A stretch of DNA of 64,000 bases, taken from NCBI GenBank assembly GCA_932294295.1, contig OW028573.1, forward strand, positions 67,619,829 through 67,683,828. Reading direction: 5' to 3'. Below the pieces are notes generated by a model. It ran no database searches. It had not been told where the DNA came from and saw only the letters and a list, made by a program, of their open reading frames with translations. The DNA comes from Alitta virens (Eukaryota; Annelida; Polychaeta; Phyllodocida; Nereididae). Shown here piece after piece: positions 27,950 through 39,016 of this stretch. Each line of letters starts with the position of its first letter. Within the stretch, counting starts at the first letter, position 1. The position numbers and the translations under genes are program-made.

Positions 27950-30900
27950 CTGAGAAACTATCATATGTATAATACATATGGCAATATTGCCCACGATAGA
28001 GCCACTGGTGGCTCATCAATTTTAGTTAAAAATGGCATCATTCATACCCATATTGCTCTTAACACTAACCTTCAGGCTACAGCAGTTCGTCTGAACCTGA
28101 ATAAAACATTCACCATATGTTCCTTATATATTCCTCCACCCTTTCACCTTACAGCCAGTGATTTGCATAACCTTTACAATCAACTGCCTGAACCGCGTCT
28201 TATCCTAGGAGATTTTAACAGCCATAACCAATTGTGGGGAAGCACTTCCCACAACAACAAAGGAAAAACCATTGAAGATTTTCTCAATGACCACACCCTT
28301 TGCTTGTTCAATGATGGTTCACCTACATATCTTCACCCAGGTCATGGAACATTTTCAGCGATAGACCTTAGTATATGTGATCCAGCGTTATTTCTGGAAT
28401 TTGAATGGAGAGTATTAGAGGACACTCACGGCAGTGATCACTTTCCTATTGTCCTACAAAACGTAGAAGGTACAAGAGAAGTGGGTCAACTCCGATGGAA
28501 GTTGCATAAAGCGGATTGGACCTCCTTCGAAAAGCACTGCTTAGAAACAATTACTATGTCTCATTATAGGAATTGTAATAATCTCGTTGAAGATTTTACT
28601 GATGATATTACTGATATAGCCAATAAAACAATACCGATGACAAAAAATAATTCTAAACGTAGTGCAAGACCTTGGTTTGATGACGAAGTAAGAGAAGCTA
28701 TTAAAAACCGTAAGAAAGCCCTCAGAATTTTTAAATCACAGCCGACCATCAACAATCTGAATAATTTTAAGTGCCTGAAAGCCAAAGCGCGTAGAATTGT
28801 CAGGCAAAAAAAACGTAGTTGCTGGAGAGACTATGTCTCCAGACTCACTGAAAGAACTCCTAGCAATAAAGTCTGGAAAATGATTAAGAAGATTGAAGGA
28901 AAGAACCTAGCTTCGCATGTAAGCATTCTAGAAGTGAATGGAGAACATCTCTCCTCACCAGAACAAATATCAAACGGGTTAGGAGAACAGTTTGCATACA
29001 ACTCCTCATCGGAGAACTATACAAGAGAATTTCAATGTTATAAGGCTCAAGCTGAGAGATTAACCCTAAATATACAGTCTGATAACAGCGAAGATTATAA
29101 CTCCTACATCACCTTAGAAGAACTTCAGAAGGTCATCTTAAAAGCGACTGACTCTGCAACAGGCCCTGATAATATACATTATCAAATCTTAAAACACCTA
29201 CCTCAATCCTCTTTAAAAACATTACTGTATATCTTTAATCAAATTTGGGAGAAGGGATGTCTTCCATCCCTGTGGAAACAAGCCACGGTCATCCCAATTC
29301 CCAAGCCGGGGAAGGATCATAGTGATCCTATGAATTATCGACCAATAGCCTTAACCAGTTGTCTATGTAAGACAATGGAGCGAATTGTTACTGATAGACT
29401 GGTTTGGTTCCTGGAGTCGAACCAGCTTATTACAGAGTTCCAATCTGGATTTCGCCGTCACAGGAGCACATTAGATCATTTAGTCAGACTGGAAACTTAT
29501 GTTAGAGATGCTTTCATTAACAGAGAACACGTAGTAGCCATATTCTTTGACCTAGAAAAAGCTTATGACACTACATGGAAATATGGAATAATGAAAGATC
29601 TCCACGACTTAGGGCTTCGAGGTCACCTTCCAGTTTTCATCGGATCCTTCCTACAGGATCGCTTCTTTAAGGTCCGAGTGGGATCAACGATGTCAAGCCC
29701 CTACTCTCAGGAGAATGGAGTCCCTCAGGGTAGTATTCTCTCGCCCACCCTTTTTAACGTCAAAATCAACAGTATAGTAAATTCCATCTCAGAAAATCTC
29801 ATGTCGTCCCTATATGTTGACGATTTCCTCATTGCATATCGTTCCAGATATATGCCAACCATAGAACGACAACTGCAATTAAATTTGAATAGGATTCACA
29901 AATGGTCCCTCGAAAATGGCTTCAAGTTCTCTAAACAGAAGACAGTTTGTCTGCCTTTCTATTACTTACGATCAAACCATCCAGATCCATCACTAATAAT
30001 TGACAACTGTCAAATAAAAGTGGTGAATGAAACAACATTTTTGGGTGTACTCTTTGACTCCAAATTGTCTTTCATTCCGCATATCAAAGCACTGAAAGCA
30101 AAGTGCCTGAAATCAATGAACCTCCTTAAAGTAGTGAGCAAATATAATTGGGGTGGGGACACAACGGTCCTCCTTCGTCTCTATCGAGCAATTACTCGTT
30201 CTCGACTTGATTATGGTTCTGTGGTATATGGCTCCGCCAGACCATCTTATCTAAAATGCCTGAATTCTGTACATCATCAAGGGTTGCGACTAAGCTTAAG
30301 AGCTTTTCGTACATCTCCTGTAGAGAGCTTATATGTACTGGCAGGGGAACCTCCACTTTCCCTTCGTCGTATCAAGTTATCCATGCAATACATACTAAAA
30401 GTAGCTTCAACTCCAACAAATCCAACATATGATGTAATATTTCATCCAAAATACATGCATCATTATGAATCTCGTTCAAACGCCATTCGACCACTGGGAT
30501 TACGCATGAAATTCTATCTTGAGGCTGCAAAAATTGATACTACAATCATTGCCGAGACGGAAGTACCACCCATTCCGCCATGGATTCTCCCAGTCCCGAA
30601 AGTTATACTGGATTTGGCAGAGCTTAAGAAAAGCGAAACCAATCCGGTAGACTATCAAAACCTATTTTATAGTATAAGGTTTAAATACGAATCGTACAAA
30701 TTTCTATACACAGATGGCTCAAAAATGGAAAGACGAGTAGGCTGTGCAGTCACTTCTTATAAAACCGTTATAGCTGAATGTCGTCTTCCAGACCACTGCT
30801 CAATATACACTGCAGAATTAACAGCTATTTACCTTGCCTTAAAGAACATCGAGGACTCAGAATCAGATCGTTATGTTATCTGTTCTGATTCAAAATCTGC

Positions 30901-31582
30901 TCTTCAAGCAATCCAAAATAAACAACTTGATAACCCTGGGATCTTAGATGTTCTGATTAAGTATTTCTATCTTCACGAATACAAAGACATAGTATTCTGC
31001 TGGATTCCTGGACACGCTGGCATTGAAGGGAATGAAAAAGCAGACCTGGCAGCAAAAAGGGCTCTTACAAAAGAGATAACTGATTTTACCATTCCATACA
31101 CTGATTTTAAAATGACTATAAAATCTTTTATCATGTCTTGCTGGCAAAGACAATGGAATGAATGTAATAACAACAAGTTGCATTCAATCTTACCTTGCAT
31201 TCAAAATAAAATACCGAGTAGGTTCAATACTCGCAAAGATCAAGGAATATATCACAGATGCCTCATAGGACATTCAAGACTTACACATTTACACCTTTTA
31301 GTCAATGAACCGGCACCGGTATGCCAGAGTTGTCGGTGCCCCCTAACAGTCAAACATATTTTATTAGATTGCAGCCACTTACAACGCTTTAGAAGACCTT
31401 TGTTTCAAGCTAATACCTTACAACATCTCTTTACCAGATATCCAACCCAGACAATTATAGATTTTTTATATACTTCTGGTTTCTACTACCAAATATAGTT
31501 AATCAATCTTAACCTAGAGAGCCTCTACATAGCCCACTCAGGTGCTGATGAGGCGTTAAACAATAACTCACACACACACACA
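27950..31582 (+). mobile_element. unit 3 of the LINE tandem array (3,633 bp)
   Basis: The junction and period are the same as in unit 2. It ends with the tail followed by TTTCCTCACCTTAT (31583-31596), the partner of the target duplication in front of unit 1. Its 3' half has variants found in the LINE at 33270 (see findings). Confidence 0.95.
27965..31498 (+). CDS. 5'-truncated ORF2 of unit 3
   Basis: This 1,177-residue frame is open throughout and lacks the same N-terminal 50 residues as unit 2. All RT and RNase H motifs are kept. It differs from units 1 and 2 at several positions in its second half: RGHLPV for RGRLPV, ETTFLG for ETKFLG, ETEVPP for ETEAPP, THLHLL for THFHLL, PLTVKH for PLTIKH and YTSGF for YASGF. 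All are substitutions and none breaks the frame. Confidence 0.85.
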   Translation: MYNTYGNIAHDRATGGSSILVKNGIIHTHIALNTNLQATAVRLNLNKTFTICSLYIPPPFHLTASDLHNLYNQLPEPRLILGDFNSHNQLWGSTSHNNKGKTIEDFLNDHTLCLFNDGSPTYLHPGHGTFSAIDLSICDPALFLEFEWRVLEDTHGSDHFPIVLQNVEGTREVGQLRWKLHKADWTSFEKHCLETITMSHYRNCNNLVEDFTDDITDIANKTIPMTKNNSKRSARPWFDDEVREAIKNRKKALRIFKSQPTINNLNNFKCLKAKARRIVRQKKRSCWRDYVSRLTERTPSNKVWKMIKKIEGKNLASHVSILEVNGEHLSSPEQISNGLGEQFAYNSSSENYTREFQCYKAQAERLTLNIQSDNSEDYNSYITLEELQKVILKATDSATGPDNIHYQILKHLPQSSLKTLLYIFNQIWEKGCLPSLWKQATVIPIPKPGKDHSDPMNYRPIALTSCLCKTMERIVTDRLVWFLESNQLITEFQSGFRRHRSTLDHLVRLETYVRDAFINREHVVAIFFDLEKAYDTTWKYGIMKDLHDLGLRGHLPVFIGSFLQDRFFKVRVGSTMSSPYSQENGVPQGSILSPTLFNVKINSIVNSISENLMSSLYVDDFLIAYRSRYMPTIERQLQLNLNRIHKWSLENGFKFSKQKTVCLPFYYLRSNHPDPSLIIDNCQIKVVNETTFLGVLFDSKLSFIPHIKALKAKCLKSMNLLKVVSKYNWGGDTTVLLRLYRAITRSRLDYGSVVYGSARPSYLKCLNSVHHQGLRLSLRAFRTSPVESLYVLAGEPPLSLRRIKLSMQYILKVASTPTNPTYDVIFHPKYMHHYESRSNAIRPLGLRMKFYLEAAKIDTTIIAETEVPPIPPWILPVPKVILDLAELKKSETNPVDYQNLFYSIRFKYESYKFLYTDGSKMERRVGCAVTSYKTVIAECRLPDHCSIYTAELTAIYLALKNIEDSESDRYVICSDSKSALQAIQNKQLDNPGILDVLIKYFYLHEYKDIVFCWIPGHAGIEGNEKADLAAKRALTKEITDFTIPYTDFKMTIKSFIMSCWQRQWNECNNNKLHSILPCIQNKIPSRFNTRKDQGIYHRCLIGHSRLTHLHLLVNEPAPVCQSCRCPLTVKHILLDCSHLQRFRRPLFQANTLQHLFTRYPTQTIIDFLYTSGFYYQI

Positions 31583-31596
31583 TTTCCTCACCTTAT

Positions 31597-32345
31597 ATAT
31601 TATATACTGCCATGCTGCAGGAAACACAAGGGTGCTGGACTGATGCTTTTCTCTTTGGCATTTTCGAAGTGTAAAGTCAAGACTCGAATGGTGTAGTCAA
31701 TAGTTTTGACCATCATATATACAATGTTTGGATGAGCTTTATTGCAATTCATTTCTACTCATTCTGCCAACTGGCCAATGGGAAGGACTTTTCCTTGAGT
31801 TTTGTAAAAGTCAATTAACCTATATATGTAATAGCAATCTGCCGTGACCGTTATGTCAATTACTTTTAGCATTTTGAATGATACAAAGAATGGGGTAAAT
31901 CATGCTTTTTCATCATTGATCACAAGCATGAATTGAAATTCTGAATTGACCGTTATGTCAATTGCTATTAGCATTTTGAATAATACAAAGAATGGGGTAA
32001 ATCATACTTTTTCATCATTGATCACAAGCATTAATTGAAAGTCTGAATTTCAACTTATTCCTGTTTATTATGCATATTAAAGAGGGAGATTGTCTATAAT
32101 TTGTTTTGATCATAATTTGTTTTGATCATGGCTGGAACATGCAATATCAATTTTAATTCCAGTTGGATTACTTTCAGAAACAACAAGAACGAAATATTAA
32201 TAATCTATATAAAATGAAATAAATATCTAAAATGATAACTCTAAACTAGAGTATACACAGGTTTTTGGCCGTTTTTGACCAGACCCCATTGATACAGTCC
32301 GGGCGCCACGGTTTGCCTCCTCCAACCTAGCTGCCTTCTCAGACA
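31597..32345. other. right part of the spacer between the arms, no gene
   Basis: Apart from the tandem repeat at 31846-32055, nothing is recognised. This stretch has no counterpart next to the left arm. Confidence 0.5.
31846..32055. repeat. two-copy tandem repeat, ~103-bp unit
   Basis: GACCGTTATGTCAATT...AGCATTTTGAATGATACAAA...GGGGTAAATCAT...TCATCATTGATCACAAGCAT occurs twice with a few changes. Confidence 0.88.
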
Positions 32346-33084
32346 AATATCTCGCCTAATATTTGGTCTATTTTCTATCCAAAAACAAGTATGGAATCAG
32401 TATGAACTATACTGATGTATATATTGGAATTCGTCCACTAATTGGCCGTACCTGCGGAGTCACCCGTAGAACCCGCCGAGTCACCCGTAGAACCAATAAC
32501 AATTGAACAACTTACAAGTGAAGTGATAATGATTGCAGTCACGAGCATTTGAATTTATGGATGTGTCAGCTGTACTAGTATGTACAAATGTATTATAATA
32601 AAAGAGTAAGAAACTTGACTTGAGTCAAGACATGTATACCTTACAAGGGATTTCCCTTTTGAAATATCAATGTAAACTAATAATTGTGTAGAAAAAAAAA
32701 GCACAGAAATTTACCTTTAACTTATAGTCTTAAGATATTAACAAAATAATTCAGAGATATGAAGGTCCTGAGAATGCCTTAATTATTTTTTTTCCGTGGG
32801 GTTAAAATTGAAATCTGGACAAGGGGATCAGTTACTGCGACAAAAAATTTTATGAGCATTCCTCTGACTAAAGAAATGCTCTGTTATGCAACAGCATGTG
32901 CTTAAATGCCTTTAAAGAATTATATATAGCATTTTTAGCATATTGAACATTTCATAATGAGATATTGAACCCTACACAAATCTGTTTGTGAATTTAGCCA
33001 ATAAGAATGAAGGTAGCAATAATGACGTCATTCTGTCGTGGTAGGTGATCCCCCTCAGCAAAAACCAGTGTGCTTTGTTGGTAA

Positions 33085-33129
33085 GGGTGGGTGGGTGATT
33101 AGGGCTACCTCTGAGCTAGGCCCCCGCCC
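33085..33129 (-). mobile_element. 45-bp head-plus-tail SINE (mirror of 17934-17978)
   Basis: It has the same internal junction and the same duplication (TGCTTTGTTGGTAA at 33071-33084 and 33130-33143) as in the left arm. Confidence 0.92.
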
Positions 33130-33421
33130 TGCTTTGTTGGTAAAACTCAATTTTCTTAAAATATTAGTGAAGTCACTCACTAAATCTGTAGTGTATAAAG
33201 AGAATGCATTCTAAGTAATTGATAAAAAATATATCAGTTCCAGGGGTGCAGTTACTACATTGTTCTATGCCCTCGAAGGTCCTGGGCCTCCACGCGGCGA
33301 GGGTGGAAACACTTGGGGTGAAGTCCTCTATCCCCAGTGGCTAAAACAGGACCGTGCGCATTGCACAAGCTGCTCAAGCTTTACAGGAGGGTGTGTCCCC
33401 TACCATACAGGGGAAGCAAAA

Positions 33422-34842
33422 ATGAATATGTCCGAATCGACAATTTCAGACCGGCTCGCACGTCCCCCGGGTGAACAAGGTGCGCGTCCCTCAGCGGTAA
33501 ACCAGGCTGAGGTCGAAAAATTGGCTACTGGTTCCAGATTTGGTAAACGTTTGCGTCCATCATTAGATGACGCAAATCAAAGTTCAAATAATGCAGATAC
33601 ATCTAAGCCTTGGCCAAAGTTTCTTGTTGTTACTGGCAGTGATGCTGGGTTTTCCCGACTTTCAGCCATAACAATATGCAGAACAATTAAGGAAAGCATT
33701 GGTTTTGTTGAAAATACAAGACGTTTAAGCAATACGTCCTTGCTGGTGCAGGTTGCCCACAGGGACCAGTCCCTGAGATTGCTGGGATTGGAGGCCTTTG
33801 CGGGTGCCCCTGTTAAGGTGGAGCCCCATCGGTTTTTCAACTCCTGCAAGGGAGTTGTAACATCACATGAGAGCAGTCTCTGCTCCGATGACGAACTGAG
33901 GGACTGGCTGGATGACTACAATGTCATCCACATTCATCGCCAGCCCCCAAGATATTCACGACAGCTTCTCACACTGACCTTTGATGGCACAGTTTTGCCT
34001 GACAAGGTCAGCATTGGGTTCGAGTGGTGTAGGGTACGTCCCTACATCCCGAACCCAAAACGATGTTATAATTGCCAGCGATTTGGCCATTTTAGCGGCT
34101 CCTGCCGCGCCAAACCAACCTGCGCCAATTGTGGGTCACGGGAACACACCCATTCCCGTGACTCACCATGTACGAATACATCGTATTGTGTTAATTGTGG
34201 AGGTGATGGGCCAGCCTATCACCGTGGCTGTCCCAAATGGCAGCTAGAGAAAGAGATCCTGAAGTTAAAGACCACCAAGGATATCTCCTTTCCCCAAGCG
34301 CGCCGTATAGCTGAACATTCGCTGGGGCAAGCTATGCCTCAGTCCTGTCTCAGATGGCTGGACCTAGATCTCCTTCACCCAGATCATCGCCCAGGCGAAG
34401 GGTTGACCTAGATCCTAATTATAATTATTCCAAGGCAGGGCAAAGCTGGCAGAAACATAAACCAGAATCTAAGACTTCACAGGCAGACGATCACCTCGCA
34501 AGAATAAAGCAGCATGCTATAGATGTCGGAAAAGGACATCTTGTAGCTCCATCAGTTAGTGCGTCACAACTTAGTGTACCCTCACAGGGTGCACCTTCCG
34601 GCGTTGAGTCGGAAGAGATACACCAGCCGATGGAAGAGGAGGCAGGGACTACCACCATCCCTATGCCTCAACGGGAGGGGGCAATTGATAAAAGATCAAT
34701 TGTTCCCAAAAGACCCCCCCTCATCAGAAAAACACTAGAAAAATCTAGTGCACTGAGCTTCATAAGACCACCATCTAAGCATGGTGGGGTCCCCAAAAAG
34801 ATCTTAACACCAAAAGAGGCAGCGACTTTGAAGAAAAAGTGA
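33422..34842 (+). pseudogene. LINE ORF1 with one frameshift
   Basis: It is the same protein as at 19057 up to the third zinc cluster. After RRIAEH a one-base deletion (GAACATTCGCTGGGG against GAACAGGCTGCTGGGG) shifts the frame near 34316. The first frame ends at 34411 and the proper one resumes and ends at 34842. The knuckle domain is intact, only the basic tail is lost. The region after TGSR reads FGKRLRPSLDDANQSSNNAD, unlike copy 1. Confidence 0.9.
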
Positions 34843-34911
34843 ATATTTATACAAATTCATACCATGCACTACAGATTTACTATGATAATATTAAACTCTT
34901 TTCACTAATTC

Positions 34912-37900
34912 ATGGACAGTATCATTCAGTGGAACTGTCGAGGTTTCAGAGCCAACTTCGATGAAATAGGTTGCATGGTCCAAGACTTAAACCCTAGTGT
35001 TTTCTGTCTACAGGAAACATTTCTGAAACCTCCAAATAGTTTTAAACTGAGAAACTATCATATGTATAATACATATGGCAATATTGCCCACGATAGAGCC
35101 ACTGGTGGCTCATCAATTTTAGTTAAAAATGGCATCATTCATACCCATATTGCTCTTAACACTAACCTTCAGGCTACAGCAGTTCGTCTGAACCTGAATA
35201 AAACATTTACCATATGTTCCTTATATATTCCTCCACCCTTTCACTGGTGCAGAAATACAGGACGTAAAGCCCTAATCACCCACCCACCCACAGCCAGTGA
35301 TTTGCATAACCTTTACAATCAACTTCCTGAACCGCGTCTTATCCTAGGAGATTTTAACAGCCATAACCAATTGTGGGGAAGCACTTCCCACAACAACAAA
35401 GGAAAAACCATTGAAGATTTTCTCAATGACCACACCCTTTGCTTGTTCAATGATGGTTCACCTACATATCTTCACCCAGGTCATGGAACATTTTCAGCGA
35501 TAGACCTTAGTATATGTGATCCAGCGTTATTTCTGGAATTTGAATGGAGAGTATTAGAGGACACTCACGGCAGTGATCACTTTCCTATTGTCCTACAAAA
35601 CGTAGAAGGTACAAGAGAAGTGGGTCAACTCCGATGGAAGTTGCATAAAGTGGATTGGACCTCCTTTCGAAAAGTACTGCTTAGAAACAATTACTATGTC
35701 TCATTATAGGAATTGTAATAATGTCGTTGAAGATTTTACTGATGATATTACTGATATAGCCAATAAAACAATACCGATGACAAAAAATAATTCTAAACGA
35801 AGTGCAAGACCCTGGTTTGACGACGAAGTAAGAGAAGCTATTAAAAACCGTAAGAAAGCCCTCAGAATTTTTAAATCACAGCCGACCATCAACAATCTGA
35901 ATAATTTTAAGTGCCTGAAAGCCAAAGCGCGTAGAATTGTCAGGCAAAAAAAACGTAGTTGCTGGAGAGACTATGTCTCCAGACTCACTGAAAGAACTCC
36001 TAGCAATAAAGTCTGGAAAATGATTAAGAAGATTGAAGGAAAGAACCTAGCTTCGCATGTAAGCATTCTAGAAGTGAATGGAGAACATCTCTCCTCACCA
36101 GAACAAATATCAAACGGGTTAGGAGAACAGTTTGCATACAACTCCTCATCGGAGAACTATACGAGAGAATTTCAATGTTATAAGGCTCAAGCTGAGAGAT
36201 TAACCCTAAATATACAGTCTGATAACAGCGAAGATTATAACTCCTACATCACCTTAGAAGAACTTCAGAAGGCCATCTTAAAAGCGACTGACCTTGCAAC
36301 AGGCCCTGATAATATACATTATCAAATCTTAAAACACCTACCTCAATCCTCTTTAAAAACATTACTGTATATCTTTAATCAAATTTGGGAGAAGGGATGT
36401 CTTCCATCCCTGTGGAAACAAGCCACGGTTATCCCAATTCCCAAGCCGGGGAAGGATCATAGTGATCCTATGAATTATCGACCAATAGCCTTAACCAGTT
36501 GTCTATGTAAGACAATGGAGCGAATTGTTACTGATAGACTGGTTTGGTTCCTGGAGTCGAACCAGCTTATTACAGAGTTCCAATCTGGATTTCGCCGTCA
36601 CAGGAGCACATTAGATCATTTAGTCAGACTGGAAACTTATGTTAGAGATGCTTTCATTAACAGAGAACACGTAGTAGCCATATTCTTTGACCTAGAAAAA
36701 GCTTATGACACTACATGGAAATATGGAATAATGAAAGATCTTCACGACTTAGGGCTTCGAGGTCGCCTTCCAGTTTTCATCGGATCCTTCCTACAGGATC
36801 GCTTCTTTAAGGTCCAAGTGGGATCAACGATGTCAAGTCCCTACTCTCAGGAGAATGGAGTCCCTCAGGGTAGTATTCTCTCGCCCACCCTCTTTAACGT
36901 CAAAATCAACAGTATAGTAAATTCCATCTCAGAAAATCTCATGTCGTCCCTATATGTTGACGATTTCCTCATTGCATATCGTTCCAGATATATGCCAACC
37001 ATAGAACGACAACTGCAATTAAATTTGAATAGGATTCACAAATGGTCACTTGAAAATGGCTTCAAGTTCTCTAAACAGAAGACAGTTTGTCTGCCTTTCT
37101 ATTATTTACGATCAAACCATCCAGATCCATCACTAATAATTGACAACTGTCAAATAAAAGTGGTGAATGAAACAAAATTTTTGGGTGTACTCTTTGACTC
37201 CAAATTGTCTTTCATTCCGCATATCAAAGCACTGAAAGCAAAGTGCCTGAAATCAATGAACCTCCTTAAAGTAGTGAGCAAATATAATTGGGGTGGGGAC
37301 ACAACGGTCCTCCTTCGTCTCTATTGAGCAATTACTCGTTCTCGACTTGATTATGGTTCTGTGGTATATGGCTCCGCCAGACCATCTTATCTAAAATGCC
37401 TGAATTCTGTACATCATCAAGGGTTGCGACTAAGCTTAAGAGCTTTTCGTACATCTCCTGTAGAGAGCTTATATGTACTGGCAGGGGAACCTCCACTTTC
37501 CCTTCGTCGTATCAAGTTATCCATGCAATACATACTAAAAGTAGCTTCAACTCCAACAAATCCAACATATGATGTAATATTTCATCCAAAATACATGCAT
37601 CATTATGAATCTCGTTCAAACGCCATTCGACCACTGGGATTACGCATGAAATTCTATCTTGAGGCTGCAAAAATTGATACTACAATCATTGCCGAGACGG
37701 AAGTACCACCCATTCCGCCATGGATTCTCCCAGTCCCGAAAGTTATACTGGATTTGGCAGAGCTTAAGAAAAGCGAAACCAATCCGGTAGACTATCAAAA
37801 CCTATTTTATAGTATAAGGTTTAAATACGAATCGTACAAATTTCTATACACAGATGGCTCAAAAATGGAAAGACGAGTAGGCTGTGCAGTCACTTCTTAT

Positions 37901-38638
37901 AAAACCGTTATAGCTGAATGTCGTCTTCCAGACCACTGCTCAATATACACTGCAGAATTAACAGCTATTTACCTTGCCTTAAAGAACATCGAGGACTCAG
38001 AATCAGATCGTTATGTTATCTGTTCTGATTCCAAATCTGCTCTTCAAGCAATCCAAAATAAACAACTTGATAACCCTGGGATCTTAGATGTTCTGATTAA
38101 GTATTTCTATCTTAACGAATACAAAGACATAGTATTCTGCTGGATTCCTGGACACGCTGGCATTGAAGGGAATGAAAAAGCAGACCTGGCAGCAAAAAGG
38201 GCTCTTACAAAAGAGATAACTGATTTTACCATTCCATACACTGATTTTAAAATGACTATAAAATCTTTTATCATGTCTTGCTGGCAAAGACAATGGAATG
38301 AATGTAATAACAACAAGTTGCATTCAATCTTACCTTGCATTCAAAATAAAATACCTAGTAGGTTCAATACTCGCAAAGATCAAGGAATATATCACAGATG
38401 CCTCATAGGACATTCAAGACTTACACATTTACACCTTTTAGTCCATGAACCGACACCGGTATGCCAGAGTTGTCGGTGCCCCCTAACAATCAAACATATT
38501 TTATTAGATTGCAGCCACTTAGAACGCTTTAGAAGACCTTTGTTTCAAGCTAATACCTTACAACATCTCTTTACCAGATATCCAACCCAGACAATTATAG
38601 ATTTTTTATATGCTTCTGGTTTCTACTACCAAATATAG
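34912..38638 (+). pseudogene. LINE ORF2 with an in-frame SINE piece, one frameshift and one stop
   Basis: Three lesions are seen. At 35245-35290 a SINE fragment replaces the residues after PPFH and is read through as WCRNTGRKALITHPP, between the early and late endonuclease motifs. At ~35665 one extra T (CTCCTTTCGAAAA) shifts the frame just after the endonuclease domain. At 37325 CGA has become TGA after the RT domain. RT motifs (FFDLEKAYDTTW, YVDDF) and RNase H motifs (TDGSKME, SDSKSAL) are unchanged. The small number of lesions points to a recent insertion. Confidence 0.92.
35245..35290 (+). mobile_element. SINE 3' fragment inside LINE ORF2
   Basis: It runs from TGGTGCAGAAATACAGGACG to the (CCCA)n tail and sits where undamaged copies have CTTACAG. 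Its right border is identical to the larger SINE insertion in the copy at 54476. Confidence 0.92.
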
Positions 38639-39016
38639 ATAATCAATCTTAACCTAGAGAGCCTCTACATAGCCCACTCAGGTGCTGATGAGGCGTTAAA
38701 CAATAACTCACACACACACACACACACTACATTGTTCTATGGCCTCAAAGTCGGGGAATCCCACTCCAAACAGCCACTGCAGTTTCTTACTCTTTATTTA
38801 TAAATGATAAATGGCACTAAGAAATAAATTCAAGGACTCGTGATTGCAGTACATAAAAAACTTAAATATAATATTTTCATCAAAGGACAGAATAGCAATT
38901 AGCAACGTTAATTTTAACCCCGGTCTCCCATTCAATACAGTATGATACAGTTATTGACATGTTAATTTTGGTTGTTAATTCTCATATATTATTTATGGTT
39001 GTCATCGCTTATTTCA

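Larger units (their letters stand above)
33270..38725 (+). mobile_element. full-length Nimb/I-like LINE, right-arm specific, slightly damaged
   Basis: It is flanked by a perfect 16-bp duplication ACTACATTGTTCTATG (33254-33269 and 38726-38741). The mirror site in the left arm (17794-17809) has this 16-mer once and no LINE, so the insertion is younger than the inverted duplication, or polymorphic. It carries the ORF1 type shared with the copy at 54476. Confidence 0.95.

Noticed and set aside
33260..33421. upstream extension of ORF1 through the LINE leader (open to 33260)
   Set aside because: The ATG at 33260 lies in the flanking target duplication and the extension is not shared with the other copies; the conserved start is the ATG at 33422.
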